A DNA stretch of 64,000 bases from Streptomyces nigrescens (GCA_024349765.1 AP026073.1:930001-994000), one strand, 5' to 3'; positions 16,811 to 26,013 are shown, numbered from the stretch's first letter. Numbers and translations are program-made. Notes: generated by a model from the letters alone, not told the origin.

Positions 16811-17704
16811 ATGGCCCGGGTGCGGGGTCTGGGCCGTCCGGAGAAGCCGATACCTCATCCGGAGAGTGCGGTGGGCCAGCTGGCCCGATGCCTTAGGGAA
16901 GGACGTGCTTTGCGGGGACTGACCTACGTCGAGCTCGCAAGCCGTACTCGATACCACCCCACCACCCTGCAACGGGCCGCTTCGGGGGAGAAGCTCCCGA
17001 GTCGCCAGGTTGCGCTCGCCTACGGGATGAACTGTGGACGTAGCGCTGAGGTGGTCAATCGCTTGTGGCAAGAGGCATGGAGGGAGGCTCGTCGGCGGGC
17101 GCGGTGTGGTCCTTGGGCCGGGCCCGCGCCGCAGTTGGAGCTCGTGAGGGACTTCGCGGATCTCAGTGCGGCCCTGGTGGCTCAGCATGAGAAGAATGGC
17201 GCTCCTCCCGTGCGCGAGATGGAGATGCGGACGGCAGCGTTGGCAGCGGAGTTCGGGGTGTTGTCGAGGTCGAGTGCTCAGCGCATTCTCAGCCGTCAGA
17301 AGGTGCCGAGCAGCGAAGGGCAGCTGCACGCGTTTCTTATGGCGTGTGAGGTTCCCAGCGAGGAGTGGCCGGCTTGGACGGCTGCCTGGCGGCGGGCTTG
17401 TCAGCAACGCGAGGGGGAGCGGGAGAGCGCTCAGGGACCGTCGTTGGCTGATTTGGAGGCGCCATTCGCCGGTGAGTCTGGTTGCATTCGGCCCTGGACG
17501 GCACGTTTGTTGCTGAAGCGGGCAGGGTTCGATCCCCTGGAGGGGTACCGAGGCTTTGCTAGGCCGTGGGCTGCCCGCTGTACGTCGTGTCTTTCCGTTG
17601 CCCGCGTGCGGCTGTCGGAAGTCCTCTACGGCGGGCAGTGCACGGTCTGCGGCATGCGGGCTGACCCCGACTCCCTGCGGCCGTTCTCGTGCGCTGCTTG
17701 TTGA
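16811..17704 (+). CDS. HTH-domain protein with C-terminal zinc-ribbon-like Cys pairs
   Basis: The protein has 297 residues. The ATG at 16811 follows GGGGGAGA. An N-terminal XRE-type helix-turn-helix (LRGLTYVELASRTRYHPTTL) is followed by a helical middle that holds a second HTH-like segment (LSRSSAQRILSRQKVPSSEGQL). The C-terminus carries CTSCLSV and CTVCGM plus a final CAAC. Two-HTH proteins like this are frequent beside Streptomyces integrases and are presumed regulators; the Cys motifs suggest a metal-binding tail. It is convergent with the serine recombinase across a shared terminator. Confidence 0.65.
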   Translation: MARVRGLGRPEKPIPHPESAVGQLARCLREGRALRGLTYVELASRTRYHPTTLQRAASGEKLPSRQVALAYGMNCGRSAEVVNRLWQEAWREARRRARCGPWAGPAPQLELVRDFADLSAALVAQHEKNGAPPVREMEMRTAALAAEFGVLSRSSAQRILSRQKVPSSEGQLHAFLMACEVPSEEWPAWTAAWRRACQQREGERESAQGPSLADLEAPFAGESGCIRPWTARLLLKRAGFDPLEGYRGFARPWAARCTSCLSVARVRLSEVLYGGQCTVCGMRADPDSLRPFSCAAC

Positions 17705-17718
17705 GGGGGTCTTCATAA

Positions 17719-17748
17719 CTGAGGCCCGGCCATGGGGCCGGGCCTCAG
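17719..17748. terminator. Bidirectional terminator
   Basis: CTGAGGCCCGGCC (17719-17731) and GGCCGGGCCTCAG (17736-17748) form a perfect 13-bp stem with a four-base loop between the converging HTH and integrase genes. Confidence 0.8.
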
Positions 17749-17793
17749 TGGTTCGGTGGGAGGTCATTGCCCTTCCACCTTCGAAGACACTCT

Positions 17794-19413
17794 CTAGAAG
17801 GCTTCCGCGAAGTCGTCCTCCTTAATGACTAGGCGCTCGCGCACATCCTTCGGGACCAAGAGCTTCATGTGGATGTGGGGCGCGCGGACGCCCTTCACCT
17901 TGGTTCGCTTGATGCGGCACTTCACGCCGACGCGGAGAAGATCGGCTTCCATGGCCTCTATGCCGCCTTCGTGCCAGCGCTCGCGGAACGTCTTCCCGTT
18001 GTGCACGGCGACCCAACGGTCCTGCGTCGTCTCGGGATCGATTGCCTCAAGGTCGGCCATCATCTTGTCCAGCGTCTTCTCGGCCTGCTCACGGGTGAAG
18101 CGGGTCTTCCGGTACCGGCCTCCCGGCTCCAGCTCCTTCATGTAGTAGGAGATGGACTCCTCCAGCCGCTTCACTTCCTTACGGGCCTCGGCGCCCTTGG
18201 CGTACTCGCGCGTCATCACCGGGAAGTCACCGAGGACGCGCAGCACATCTTCAACCAGCTTGTTGTCGATGTCGTCGGGGTTGGGCGCACCGAGCCCACC
18301 GCTCTTGCACTTCTGGCAGCGGAGGTACTCGTACCTCCCGAACTTGTTGTTCGTGGCCTGCACGGTCATGCTCGTCTCGCAGTCGTCACAGATCTTCACG
18401 CCGCGGAACTTGGTGGCTCCGCCAGGCCGGCGGGCGGGCTGGTTCTTTCCTTTCCCATCGAGGGCCGTTTGGAGGCTGTAGAACTCGTCCTCCGTGAAGA
18501 CGCCCTCGGCAACCTTGATCGGCCTCCCGTCCCTGCCCATGACCAACTTGGACCGACGCTTGCCGCCGTCCTTGTGCTCCTCGACCCGGTATCCCATGAG
18601 CGCGGGGTTCCTGAGCCGGCGGAGCAGAGTAGTAGCGGTTAGACCGGGGCCGCACAGGCCGGAGCGAACGAGCACCCTGACCATGCGCCTGGCAGAGGCT
18701 CCCTTCGCCCTCATGACTGCCTTGCGGCACCAGTGCAACGCGCGGTGGGCGTCCTTATCTATACGGAGAACCGTCTTCCCGTTCTCGTCGACGTCGGTGA
18801 CGTAGCCGTAGGTGGGCTTGCCCACCAGCCACTCGCTCTGGGTCTTGGTGTAGTCCCAGAGGCTTGCCACCCGGGTACTGGTGTTGGCGGCCTCGATCTC
18901 AGCGATGCCGCCGATGATCGTGACCATGATCTTCCCGGCCGTGGTGGTCAGGTCGATGGAGTCGTGTTTGGAGACGAGGTTCTTGCCGTACTTCAGGCTC
19001 CAGTCGATCATCGTGCTGAGGTCGGAGAGCCGCCGAACGAAGCGGTCGAGCTTCCAGAAGAGAAGTACGTCGAACTCCGGGGCCCGGTTGTTGAGCCAGT
19101 CGCCGAGCTGCTTGCGCTTCCACGGCGGGACCTTGGTGGCCGAGACGTTCAGATCGCTGGCGACCCCGATCACTCGCCATCCGCGTTCGCGGGCGAGCAA
19201 GCGCAGATCCAGTTCCTGTCGGACCGGCGACGTCGTGTCGTCAGTAAGAACGGATAGCCGCACGGACAACAGGGCGCGCGGGGCATCGTCCGATAACTGG
19301 GCTTCCGCCTTCTTCAGCTTCTCAAGAAGGGCGAGGTCTGCCGCGGTCCACTCGCTCTCGACGGTCTGAGGCTTCTGGTCGCCTGCGGTGCGCGTCCTGG
19401 TTCGTTTACCCAT
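17794..19413 (-). CDS. Large serine recombinase (integrase of the element)
   Basis: The protein has 539 residues, starting MGKRTRTRTAGDQ. The N-terminal resolvase/invertase domain has the catalytic serine probably at Ser54 (VRLSVLTDDTTSPVRQ), preceded by a 45-residue extension, and the helix-breaking LDRFVRR motif. A recombinase domain (TYGYVTDVDENGKTVLRID, RNPALMGYRVEEH) and a zinc ribbon follow (CDDCETS ... CQKC), then a coiled-coil region (residues about 415-460). Such enzymes integrate DNA between attP and attB unaided and need a directionality factor to excise. It is the last gene before core chromosome and reads away from it, the usual position beside an attachment site. It is probably the homologue of S. 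coelicolor SCO2603. Confidence 0.9.
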   Translation of the reverse strand: MGKRTRTRTAGDQKPQTVESEWTAADLALLEKLKKAEAQLSDDAPRALLSVRLSVLTDDTTSPVRQELDLRLLARERGWRVIGVASDLNVSATKVPPWKRKQLGDWLNNRAPEFDVLLFWKLDRFVRRLSDLSTMIDWSLKYGKNLVSKHDSIDLTTTAGKIMVTIIGGIAEIEAANTSTRVASLWDYTKTQSEWLVGKPTYGYVTDVDENGKTVLRIDKDAHRALHWCRKAVMRAKGASARRMVRVLVRSGLCGPGLTATTLLRRLRNPALMGYRVEEHKDGGKRRSKLVMGRDGRPIKVAEGVFTEDEFYSLQTALDGKGKNQPARRPGGATKFRGVKICDDCETSMTVQATNNKFGRYEYLRCQKCKSGGLGAPNPDDIDNKLVEDVLRVLGDFPVMTREYAKGAEARKEVKRLEESISYYMKELEPGGRYRKTRFTREQAEKTLDKMMADLEAIDPETTQDRWVAVHNGKTFRERWHEGGIEAMEADLLRVGVKCRIKRTKVKGVRAPHIHMKLLVPKDVRERLVIKEDDFAEAF

Positions 19414-19527
19414 GTCCAGGACGGTAGGGCTGGTTTTAGGGCTGTGTCTATATGGCCTCAGATGGACACCCAGATCCAGATCGGCCCCACGGGCAAGAAG
19501 CTGTTGCCGCTGACGGTCGTCAAGTAG
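19414..19527 (+). other. Integrase promoter side, probable att junction and residual 3' end of a host gene
   Basis: Rightward of the integrase start an open frame reads MDTQIQIGPTGKKLLPLTVV from 19462 to a TAG at 19525-19527. The peptide looks like the natural end of a conserved protein and not like element DNA. The upstream part of that frame dissolves into integrase leader sequence. This is what an attachment site inside a host gene leaves behind. The crossover is probably within about 19440-19500. Serine integrase sites share only a few bases, so no long direct repeat is expected. Confidence 0.5.
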
Positions 19528-19603
19528 CGCTTGCCGTAAGGCGGTTCGGCCCGGTCCCGCGTCCGCGGTGGCCGGGCCGTGGCGTGCTCGGCACAATGAT
19601 CCG

Positions 19604-20203
19604 ATGTCCGCACCGCACACGCCGACGTCAGGGCGGCTGGTCGCTCCCTCCGTCGAGTTCCACGACTCGTTCCTCGCCGCGATGGACGAGTTCCGGGCCG
19701 ACGGCGCCGAGCACACTCCGCAGTCCAACCTGGCGCGCGAACTGCGGACCTGGCGCACCCGCTGGCCGACCCCCGAGGGGTTCGCCGCGTATGTCGCCGC
19801 GGTGGGCGGCGCCGCGTACGACGAGCGCGCCGACGGCCGGGTGGCGATGTCCACCCGGTGGTGGGTGGTGGACGGCAGCTATCTGGGCCGCGTCACCTTC
19901 CGGCACCGGCTGACCCCCTCCCTGCGCACCTGGGGCGGTCACATCGGGTACGCGGTGCGCCCGGGGGCCCGCCGGCAGGGGCATGCCACGGCGATGCTGC
20001 GCGCCGCCCTGCCGATCGCCCGCGACGAGCTGGGCATCGATCCGGTGCTGGTCACCGTGGCCGCGGGCAACACCGGATCACGCAAGGTCATCGAGGCCTG
20101 TGGCGGGGTCCTCGAGAATCAGCGGGACGAGAAGCTGCGGTACTGGATCGGCGCGACGGCGCCCGCCGGCGGCCCCGGCGGCGGCCCCGGTGGGCAGGGC
20201 TGA
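19604..20203 (+). CDS. GNAT-family N-acetyltransferase
   Basis: The protein has 199 residues, starting MSAPHTPTSGRLV. The acetyl-CoA binding motif A is clear (GYAVRPGARRQGHATAMLRAAL), followed by VTVAAGNTGSRKVIEACGG and the YWIG end typical of the group. The ATG at 19604 lacks a strong ribosome-binding site; an extended frame from 19568 is less likely. Substrate unknown. It is the first intact chromosomal gene right of the element. Confidence 0.85.
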   Translation: MSAPHTPTSGRLVAPSVEFHDSFLAAMDEFRADGAEHTPQSNLARELRTWRTRWPTPEGFAAYVAAVGGAAYDERADGRVAMSTRWWVVDGSYLGRVTFRHRLTPSLRTWGGHIGYAVRPGARRQGHATAMLRAALPIARDELGIDPVLVTVAAGNTGSRKVIEACGGVLENQRDEKLRYWIGATAPAGGPGGGPGGQG

Positions 20204-20294
20204 GGGTGGTCGGGACGCCCTTGGGGAACCTGGGGGCCGTGAGCCACGTACTCTAGGTAGCAGTACGACCGCACTCACGAAGGACTGAACGACA

Positions 20295-21137
20295 CTGGGC
20301 AAGCGACAGCCCGAAGGCCCGCCGCCCGCACCGGCGGTGCAGCGCATCCGACTGCGCTACACCAAGCGCGGCCGCCTCCGGTTCACCAGCCACCGCGACT
20401 TCCAGCGCGCTTTCGAGCGGGCGCTGCGCCGCGCCGAGGTCCCCATGGCCTATTCGGCGGGTTTCACCCCGCACCCCAAGGTGTCGTATGCGAACGCCGC
20501 CCCGACGGGCACGGGCAGTGAGGCCGAGTATCTGGAGATCCAGCTCGCCGAGCGCCGCGACCCGGACAAGCTTCGCGAACTGCTCGACGAGTCGCTGCCG
20601 GCCGGGCTCGATGTGATCGAATCGGTCGAGGCGCGCACCAGCGGCCTGGCCGACCGGCTGCAGGCGTCGGTGTGGGAGCTCCGGCTCGACAAGGTCGCCC
20701 CCGAGGCCGCCGCCCGCGCCGTCGAGGCGTTCCTCGCGGCCGAGGAGGTGCTGGTCGAGCGCCGCACCAAGAACGGCATGCGGACCTTCGACGCCCGGGG
20801 CGCGGTGGCGCATCTGGAGGCGGCCGGTTGCCAGGGCGATAGGCCCGACGGCGATGCCTGTGCGATACTGCGGCTGGTTGTTCGGCATGTGACACCCGCC
20901 GTTCGACCCGACGACGTCCTGTCCGGCCTCCGAGCTACGGCCGACCTGGCGCCGCCGGTCCCCGCTGCGGTGACCAGGCTGGCGCAGGGGCTGCTCGATG
21001 AGGAGACCGGCGCGGTGACCGACCCGCTTGCGCCCGACCGCGACGCTGCCACGGCCGCCCCACCCACGGCCGCCGGGCAGAGTGCCGCGAAGGCGCCGGG
21101 CGGGGCCTCCCCGGCAGCCGGGGACGGTACTGCGTAG
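20295..21137 (+). CDS. TIGR03936 family radical SAM-associated protein (apparent CTG start)
   Basis: The protein has about 280 residues. The conserved core starts VQRIRLRYTKRGRLRFTSHR and includes AGFTPHPKVSYANA. The usual N-terminal peptide, GKRQPEGPPPAPA, is encoded upstream of the first GTG (20337) and begins at a CTG at 20295 with GAAGGA at 20279-20284, so CTG is probably the start. The family is the partner, sometimes fused, of a B12-binding radical SAM protein. Here the partner is not adjacent because the mobile element lies between. The C-terminus is a disordered Ala/Thr/Pro tail. Its enzymatic role is not established. Confidence 0.85.
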   Translation: MGKRQPEGPPPAPAVQRIRLRYTKRGRLRFTSHRDFQRAFERALRRAEVPMAYSAGFTPHPKVSYANAAPTGTGSEAEYLEIQLAERRDPDKLRELLDESLPAGLDVIESVEARTSGLADRLQASVWELRLDKVAPEAAARAVEAFLAAEEVLVERRTKNGMRTFDARGAVAHLEAAGCQGDRPDGDACAILRLVVRHVTPAVRPDDVLSGLRATADLAPPVPAAVTRLAQGLLDEETGAVTDPLAPDRDAATAAPPTAAGQSAAKAPGGASPAAGDGTA

Positions 21138-21360
21138 GACCGCCGTCGTCGCGTCGCCGATCAACCAGGGCGCCACCCCGGTCCGGCAGACGCACTGACC
21201 AGGAGACTTTCGCCGGTCCCCACCCCAAAAAAGGGGCCGGCGAGCGAGACGACAGCTCCCGTGCGGCGCCCACGCCCCGGACAGCGGGCCCGCGCTCATC
21301 ACGCGGACCGCTACCGGAATCAGGCGCGGCGCCCGGGAGCGTGACGGGAGAACCGCCCGC

Positions 21361-24300
21361 ATGCTCGAGCCCATTGAGCCCACTGAATCCACGTCGTCCC
21401 CGGACCGCGGTCCGGACGACAACCACTCACCCAGTGACACGCTGCCCCCGCGCCGCCGGCGCCGGGCGGCGTCCCGGCCGGCCGGTCCGCCGGTCGCCGG
21501 CGAGGCCTCCGCGGCCACCGTGGTGAGCACCGAGCCCGCCGCGCCGGGGGCCGCCCAGGCCGCCGCCGAGGAGTCCACCGCGTCCGCGGTGAGCAGCGGT
21601 GACGAGGCCAAGCCGGCCCGTACCCGCCGACGGGCCACCCGTAAGGCCACCGCCCCCGCCGGGGCCCCGTCCGCGGCCGCCGAGGCGCCCGCGGAGACGC
21701 CGGTGGAGGCTCCTGCCGAGGCCGCTGCCGTGGCCGCCGCCGAGACGCCCGCCGAGGCGCCGCAGGCCGAGGAGGCCGCCCCGCGCCGTACCCGCCGCCG
21801 GGCGACCCGCAAGGCGACCGCCCCCGCCGGGGCCCCGCAGCCCGAGGCCGCCCCGGAGCCGGTCGTCGCGGAGGCGCCCGTCGCTGAGCCGGCCGAGGAA
21901 GCGGAGGAGGCCGAGGAAGCCGAGGAGACCGCGCCGGTCGCGGAGGAGCCCGCGAAGCCGGCCCGTACGCGTCGCCGCGCGACCCGTAAGGCGACCGCTC
22001 CCGCCGGTGCCCCCCAGGTGAGCGCCGAGGAGCCCGCCGAGGCCCCGGCCGCGCCGGCCGCCGCCGAGGAGGCGCCCGCGGCCGCGGAGGCCGTCGAGGA
22101 GGCCAAGCCGGCCCGTACCCGCCGTCGCGCGACCCGTAAGGCCACCGCCCCCGCGGGTGCGCCGCAGGCCGCCGAGGAGCCCGTCGAGACGCCCGGGGAG
22201 GCGGAGGCCGAGGCCCCCGCCGCGCCCGCCGCCGAGGAGACCGAGGGCCCGCGCCGCCGGAGCCGCCGCCGTGGCGAGCGCGCCGCGGAGCCGGTCGCCG
22301 AGGCGCCGCGCGCCGAGGAGGAGCCCGCTCAGGAGGCGCCGGTGCGTGGCCGCCGCCGTGCCCAGCGGCCGCCGACCGCGGTCTTCCAGGCGCCGGTCTT
22401 CACCGAGCCGATGTTCCAGACCCCCGAGACCGCCGCCGCCGCGCATGCCGCGGCGCGCCAGGAGGCCGCCGAGGCCGAGCAGGTCTCCGAGGAGCAGCCG
22501 CCGGCCGGTGCCCGGCGCCGTCGTCGCCGGGGCGCCCCGGCCGAGGCCGAGCAGGCCGTCACCGCTCCCGTGGAGGAGCCGGAGGCCGCCGAGGAGGCCG
22601 AGGCCGAGGCCGAGGAGGCCGGCCAGGCCGAGGACGAGTTCGCCGAGCGTCCGTCGCGCCGGCGTCGCCGTGGTGGCCGTCGCCGCCGCCGCGGGGAGGC
22701 CGCCGAGGGTGCCGAGGAGCAGCCGGCCGAGGGCGCCGAGGAGGGTGCCCAGGAGGCCGAGGCCGAGGCCGAGGAGGCCGGCCGCCCGGACGAGGAGACC
22801 GCCGAGGAGGCGGAGGAGCACGCCGAGGGCGAGCAGGCGGGTGCCGGCTCCAGCAGCAGCCGCCGGCGCCGTCGTCGCCGCCGTCGCAGCGGGGACGCCG
22901 CCGAGGTCGAGGCCGGGCAGGCCGACGACCCCGAGCGCACGGTCGTCAAGGTCCGTGAGCCCCGCAAGAAGGAGGAGGGCACCGGCGCGGACGAGGTGCA
23001 GTCGATCAAGGGGTCGACGCGCCTGGAGGCCAAGAAGCAGCGTCGCCGCGAGGGGCGTGAGCAGGGCCGCCGCCGGGTGCCGATCATCACCGAGGCGGAG
23101 TTCCTCGCCCGCCGCGAGGCCGTCGAGCGGGTGATGGTGGTCCGCCAGAGCGGCGAGCGCACCCAGATCGCCGTCCTCGAGGACAACGTGCTCGTGGAGC
23201 ACTTCGTCAACAAGGAGCAGGCCACCTCGTACGTCGGCAACGTCTACCTCGGCAAGGTGCAGAACGTCCTGCCGTCGATGGAGGCCGCCTTCGTCGACAT
23301 CGGCAAGGGCCGCAACGCCGTGCTGTACGCCGGTGAGGTCAACTTCGAGGCGCTGGGCATGGCCAACGGCCCGCGCCGGATCGAGACCGCGCTGAAGTCC
23401 GGCCAGTCGGTGCTGGTGCAGGTCACCAAGGACCCGATCGGCCACAAGGGCGCCCGCCTGACCAGCCAGGTCTCGCTGCCCGGCCGCTACCTGGTCTACG
23501 TGCCCGAGGGCTCGATGACCGGTATCAGCCGCAAGCTCCCGGACACCGAGCGGGCCCGGCTGAAGCAGATCCTCAAGAAGATCGTCCCCGAGGACGCGGG
23601 CGTGATCGTCCGTACGGCCGCGGAGGGCGCGAGCGAGGAGGAGCTGGCGCGCGACGTCCAGCGTCTGCAGGCCCAGTGGGAAGAGATCCAGAAGAAGGCC
23701 AAGAGCAGCAGCTCCAGCGCGCCGACGCTCCTGTACGGCGAGCCGGACATGACCGTCCGGGTCGTGCGGGACATCTTCAACGAGGACTTCTCCAAGGTCA
23801 TCGTCAGCGGTGACGACGCCTGGGAGACGATCCACGGCTACGTCGCCCACGTGGCGCCGGACCTCACCGACCGGCTGCAGAAGTGGACCTCGGACGTCGA
23901 CGTCTTCGCGACGTACCGGATCGACGAGCAGCTGATGAAGGCGCTGGACCGCAAGGTCTGGCTGCCCAGTGGCGGCTCGCTGGTGATCGACCGGACCGAG
24001 GCGATGGTCGTGGTCGACGTCAACACCGGCAAGTTCACCGGCCAGGGCGGCAACCTGGAGGAGACGGTCACCAGGAACAACCTGGAGGCGGCCGAGGAGA
24101 TCGTGCGCCAGCTGCGGCTGCGCGACCTCGGCGGCATCATCGTGATCGACTTCATCGACATGGTGCTGGAGTCCAACCGCGACCTGGTGCTGCGGCGCCT
24201 GCTGGAGTGCCTGGGCCGGGACCGTACGAAGCACCAGGTGGCCGAGGTCACCTCGCTCGGCCTGGTCCAGATGACCCGCAAGCGGGTCGGCCAGGGCCTG

Positions 24301-25185
24301 CTGGAGTCGTTCTCCGAGTCGTGCGTGCACTGCAACGGCCGGGGCGTCATCGTCCACATGGACCAGCCGACGACGGCCGGCGGTGGCGGCAAGCGCAAGA
24401 AGAAGGGCAAGGCGGCGCCGGTCGAGGCCGTCGAGCCGCACGTCCACGAGGTCGAGGCCGCCGAGCCCACCCCGGACGGTGGCGCGCCCGAGCTGGAGCC
24501 GGTGGCCGTGACGGAGGCCGAGCTGCAGCCCACGGTGGCCGGTGCCGACGAGTGGTTCAGCAGCCCGGCCGAGGCCGAGGCCGCTGCCGGACGGGGGCGG
24601 GGCCGCCGCCGGGTGAGCCGGAAGGTGTCCGCTCCGGCGGGCGCCCCGAAGGCCGCCGCCGAGGAGGCCGCCGCGATCGTGCTGCCGGCCGAGCCGGCGC
24701 CCGCACAGGCCGTCGAGCCGGAGCCGGCCGCCGAGGTCGCTGCCCCGGAGCCCGCGCCGGCCCGTCCGCGCCGTCGGGTGACCCGTAAGGTGACCGCTCC
24801 GGCGGGCTCGCCCGAGGTGTCCGACGACTCCGCGGCGACCGTGGTGATCGCCACGCCGGCCGCCGAGCCGGTGACGGAGCCGGCCGAGGCGCCGGCCGTG
24901 TCCGCGGAGCCCGTCGAGGGCGCCGAGGCGGCCGAGCCGGAGGCGGCGCCCGTGGCCAAGAAGACCGCGAAGAAGGCGACGGCCAAGAAGGCCACCGCCA
25001 AGAAGACCGCGGCGAAGAAGACCACGGCCAAGAAGACGGTGGCGAAGAAGACCACCACCGCCAAGAAGGCCACGACGAAGAAGACCACCACGAAGAAGGC
25101 GACGACGAAGAAGGCCGCGGCCAAGAAGACCGCAGCCGCCGAGCAGCCCTCGGTCGCGTCGGTGTCCCTCTCGACGGAGGACTGA
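21361..25185 (+). CDS. rne: Rne/Rng family ribonuclease (RNase E/G)
   Basis: The protein has 1274 residues. Residues 1-560 are low complexity, with blocks of Ala/Glu and Arg/Gly. The catalytic region (about 570-1000) has an S1 domain and the RNase E/G active site, with Asp886 (MVVVDVNTG) and Asp930 (IVIDFIDM) binding Mg2+. A CVHC zinc link (Cys988, Cys991) bridges dimers. The C-terminus ends in a (A/T)KKTxAKK Lys-rich tail. The enzyme cleaves single-stranded A/U-rich RNA in mRNA decay and rRNA processing; the tails recruit partners such as PNPase and RNA. A motif RTRRRATRKATAPAGAP recurs at residues about 84, 141, 201 and 251, with variants near 1081 and 1135. The ATG at 21361 lies after a 220-base leader. 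Confidence 0.95.
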   Translation: MLEPIEPTESTSSPDRGPDDNHSPSDTLPPRRRRRAASRPAGPPVAGEASAATVVSTEPAAPGAAQAAAEESTASAVSSGDEAKPARTRRRATRKATAPAGAPSAAAEAPAETPVEAPAEAAAVAAAETPAEAPQAEEAAPRRTRRRATRKATAPAGAPQPEAAPEPVVAEAPVAEPAEEAEEAEEAEETAPVAEEPAKPARTRRRATRKATAPAGAPQVSAEEPAEAPAAPAAAEEAPAAAEAVEEAKPARTRRRATRKATAPAGAPQAAEEPVETPGEAEAEAPAAPAAEETEGPRRRSRRRGERAAEPVAEAPRAEEEPAQEAPVRGRRRAQRPPTAVFQAPVFTEPMFQTPETAAAAHAAARQEAAEAEQVSEEQPPAGARRRRRRGAPAEAEQAVTAPVEEPEAAEEAEAEAEEAGQAEDEFAERPSRRRRRGGRRRRRGEAAEGAEEQPAEGAEEGAQEAEAEAEEAGRPDEETAEEAEEHAEGEQAGAGSSSSRRRRRRRRRSGDAAEVEAGQADDPERTVVKVREPRKKEEGTGADEVQSIKGSTRLEAKKQRRREGREQGRRRVPIITEAEFLARREAVERVMVVRQSGERTQIAVLEDNVLVEHFVNKEQATSYVGNVYLGKVQNVLPSMEAAFVDIGKGRNAVLYAGEVNFEALGMANGPRRIETALKSGQSVLVQVTKDPIGHKGARLTSQVSLPGRYLVYVPEGSMTGISRKLPDTERARLKQILKKIVPEDAGVIVRTAAEGASEEELARDVQRLQAQWEEIQKKAKSSSSSAPTLLYGEPDMTVRVVRDIFNEDFSKVIVSGDDAWETIHGYVAHVAPDLTDRLQKWTSDVDVFATYRIDEQLMKALDRKVWLPSGGSLVIDRTEAMVVVDVNTGKFTGQGGNLEETVTRNNLEAAEEIVRQLRLRDLGGIIVIDFIDMVLESNRDLVLRRLLECLGRDRTKHQVAEVTSLGLVQMTRKRVGQGLLESFSESCVHCNGRGVIVHMDQPTTAGGGGKRKKKGKAAPVEAVEPHVHEVEAAEPTPDGGAPELEPVAVTEAELQPTVAGADEWFSSPAEAEAAAGRGRGRRRVSRKVSAPAGAPKAAAEEAAAIVLPAEPAPAQAVEPEPAAEVAAPEPAPARPRRRVTRKVTAPAGSPEVSDDSAATVVIATPAAEPVTEPAEAPAVSAEPVEGAEAAEPEAAPVAKKTAKKATAKKATAKKTAAKKTTAKKTVAKKTTTAKKATTKKTTTKKATTKKAAAKKTAAAEQPSVASVSLSTED

Positions 25186-25420
25186 GCGTCACGGATCTGC
25201 CCCGGGCCGTCACGGCGGCCCGGGGCCGGTTTGACCCCCTGGTCAAGGCCCCGTAACCTTGACCGTCGGTGTCTGAAACTTGAGGCACCACCAACTTCTG
25301 AGCAACTACCTCTCGGTCCGCCGAGGGAGGCCGCTCGTCCGATCGGATTCCACGGGACGTCCCGAGCCCGTGAGAGCGGCTGGCATCAGAGGATCCGTTT
25401 CTAGCGAAAGAGAGTTCCGC

Positions 25421-25741
25421 GTGTACGCGATCGTGCGCACCGGCGGACGCCAGCAGAAGGTTTCTGTCGGCGACGTCATCGAGATTGACCGCATTTCCAC
25501 CAGCAAGGTCGGCGACACCGTCGAGCTCTCCACGCTGCTGGTCGTCGACGGTGACGCGGTCACCAGCGACCCGTGGGTCCTGGCCGGCGTGAAGGTCCAG
25601 GGCGAGGTCGTGGACCACCACAAGGGCAACAAGATCCGGATCCAGAAGTACAAGAACAAGACCGGTTACAAGAAGCGGATCGGCCACCGCCAGCTCCACA
25701 CGGCGCTGAAGATCACCGGCATCGACGCCCCGGCGAAGTAA
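25421..25741 (+). CDS. rplU: 50S ribosomal protein L21
   Basis: The protein has 106 residues, starting [18 protein letters not shown] from the GTG at 25421, with GAAAGAGAG upstream. It is full length, with the L21 signature near the end ([15 protein letters not shown]). It binds 23S rRNA. It is co-transcribed with rpmA 14 bases downstream. The 235-base leader after rne may hold an autoregulatory structure, but none could be confirmed by eye. Confidence 0.95.
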   Translation: MYAIVRTGGRQQKVSVGDVIEIDRISTSKVGDTVELSTLLVVDGDAVTSDPWVLAGVKVQGEVVDHHKGNKIRIQKYKNKTGYKKRIGHRQLHTALKITGIDAPAK

Positions 25742-25755
25742 GGGACTGAGGAGAC

Positions 25756-26013
25756 ATGGCACACAAGAAGGGCGCATCGTCCACCCGGAACGGTCGCGAC
25801 TCCAACGCTCAGCGGCTCGGCGTGAAGCGCTTCGGCGGTCAGGCCGTCCTCGCCGGTGAGATCCTGGTCCGCCAGCGTGGCACCCACTTCCACCCCGGCG
25901 CGGGCGTCGGCCGCGGCGGCGACGACACCCTGTTCGCCCTGCAGGCCGGTGCGGTGCAGTTCGGCACCCACCGTGGCCGCAAGGTCGTGAACATCGTCCC
26001 GGTCGCCCAGTAA
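25756..26013 (+). CDS. rpmA: 50S ribosomal protein L27
   Basis: The protein has 85 residues, starting [16 protein letters not shown] with the canonical LGVKRFGGQ. Its N-terminus reaches the peptidyl-transferase centre. It has the actinobacterial form without the cleavable N-terminal extension of Firmicutes. It sits in the conserved order rplU-rpmA-obg; a long hairpin follows before obg. Confidence 0.97.
   Translation: MAHKKGASSTRNGRDSNAQRLGVKRFGGQAVLAGEILVRQRGTHFHPGAGVGRGGDDTLFALQAGAVQFGTHRGRKVVNIVPVAQ

Noticed and set aside
21427-24447. Open frame of about 1000 codons antisense to rne
   Set aside because: It mirrors the Ala/Glu-rich repeat coding of rne and has no independent motif or start signal.
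25186-25420. L21 leader riboregulator upstream of rplU
   Set aside because: The long leader is suggestive, but no conserved stem or mimic of 23S rRNA could be traced by eye, so it is not reported as a feature.
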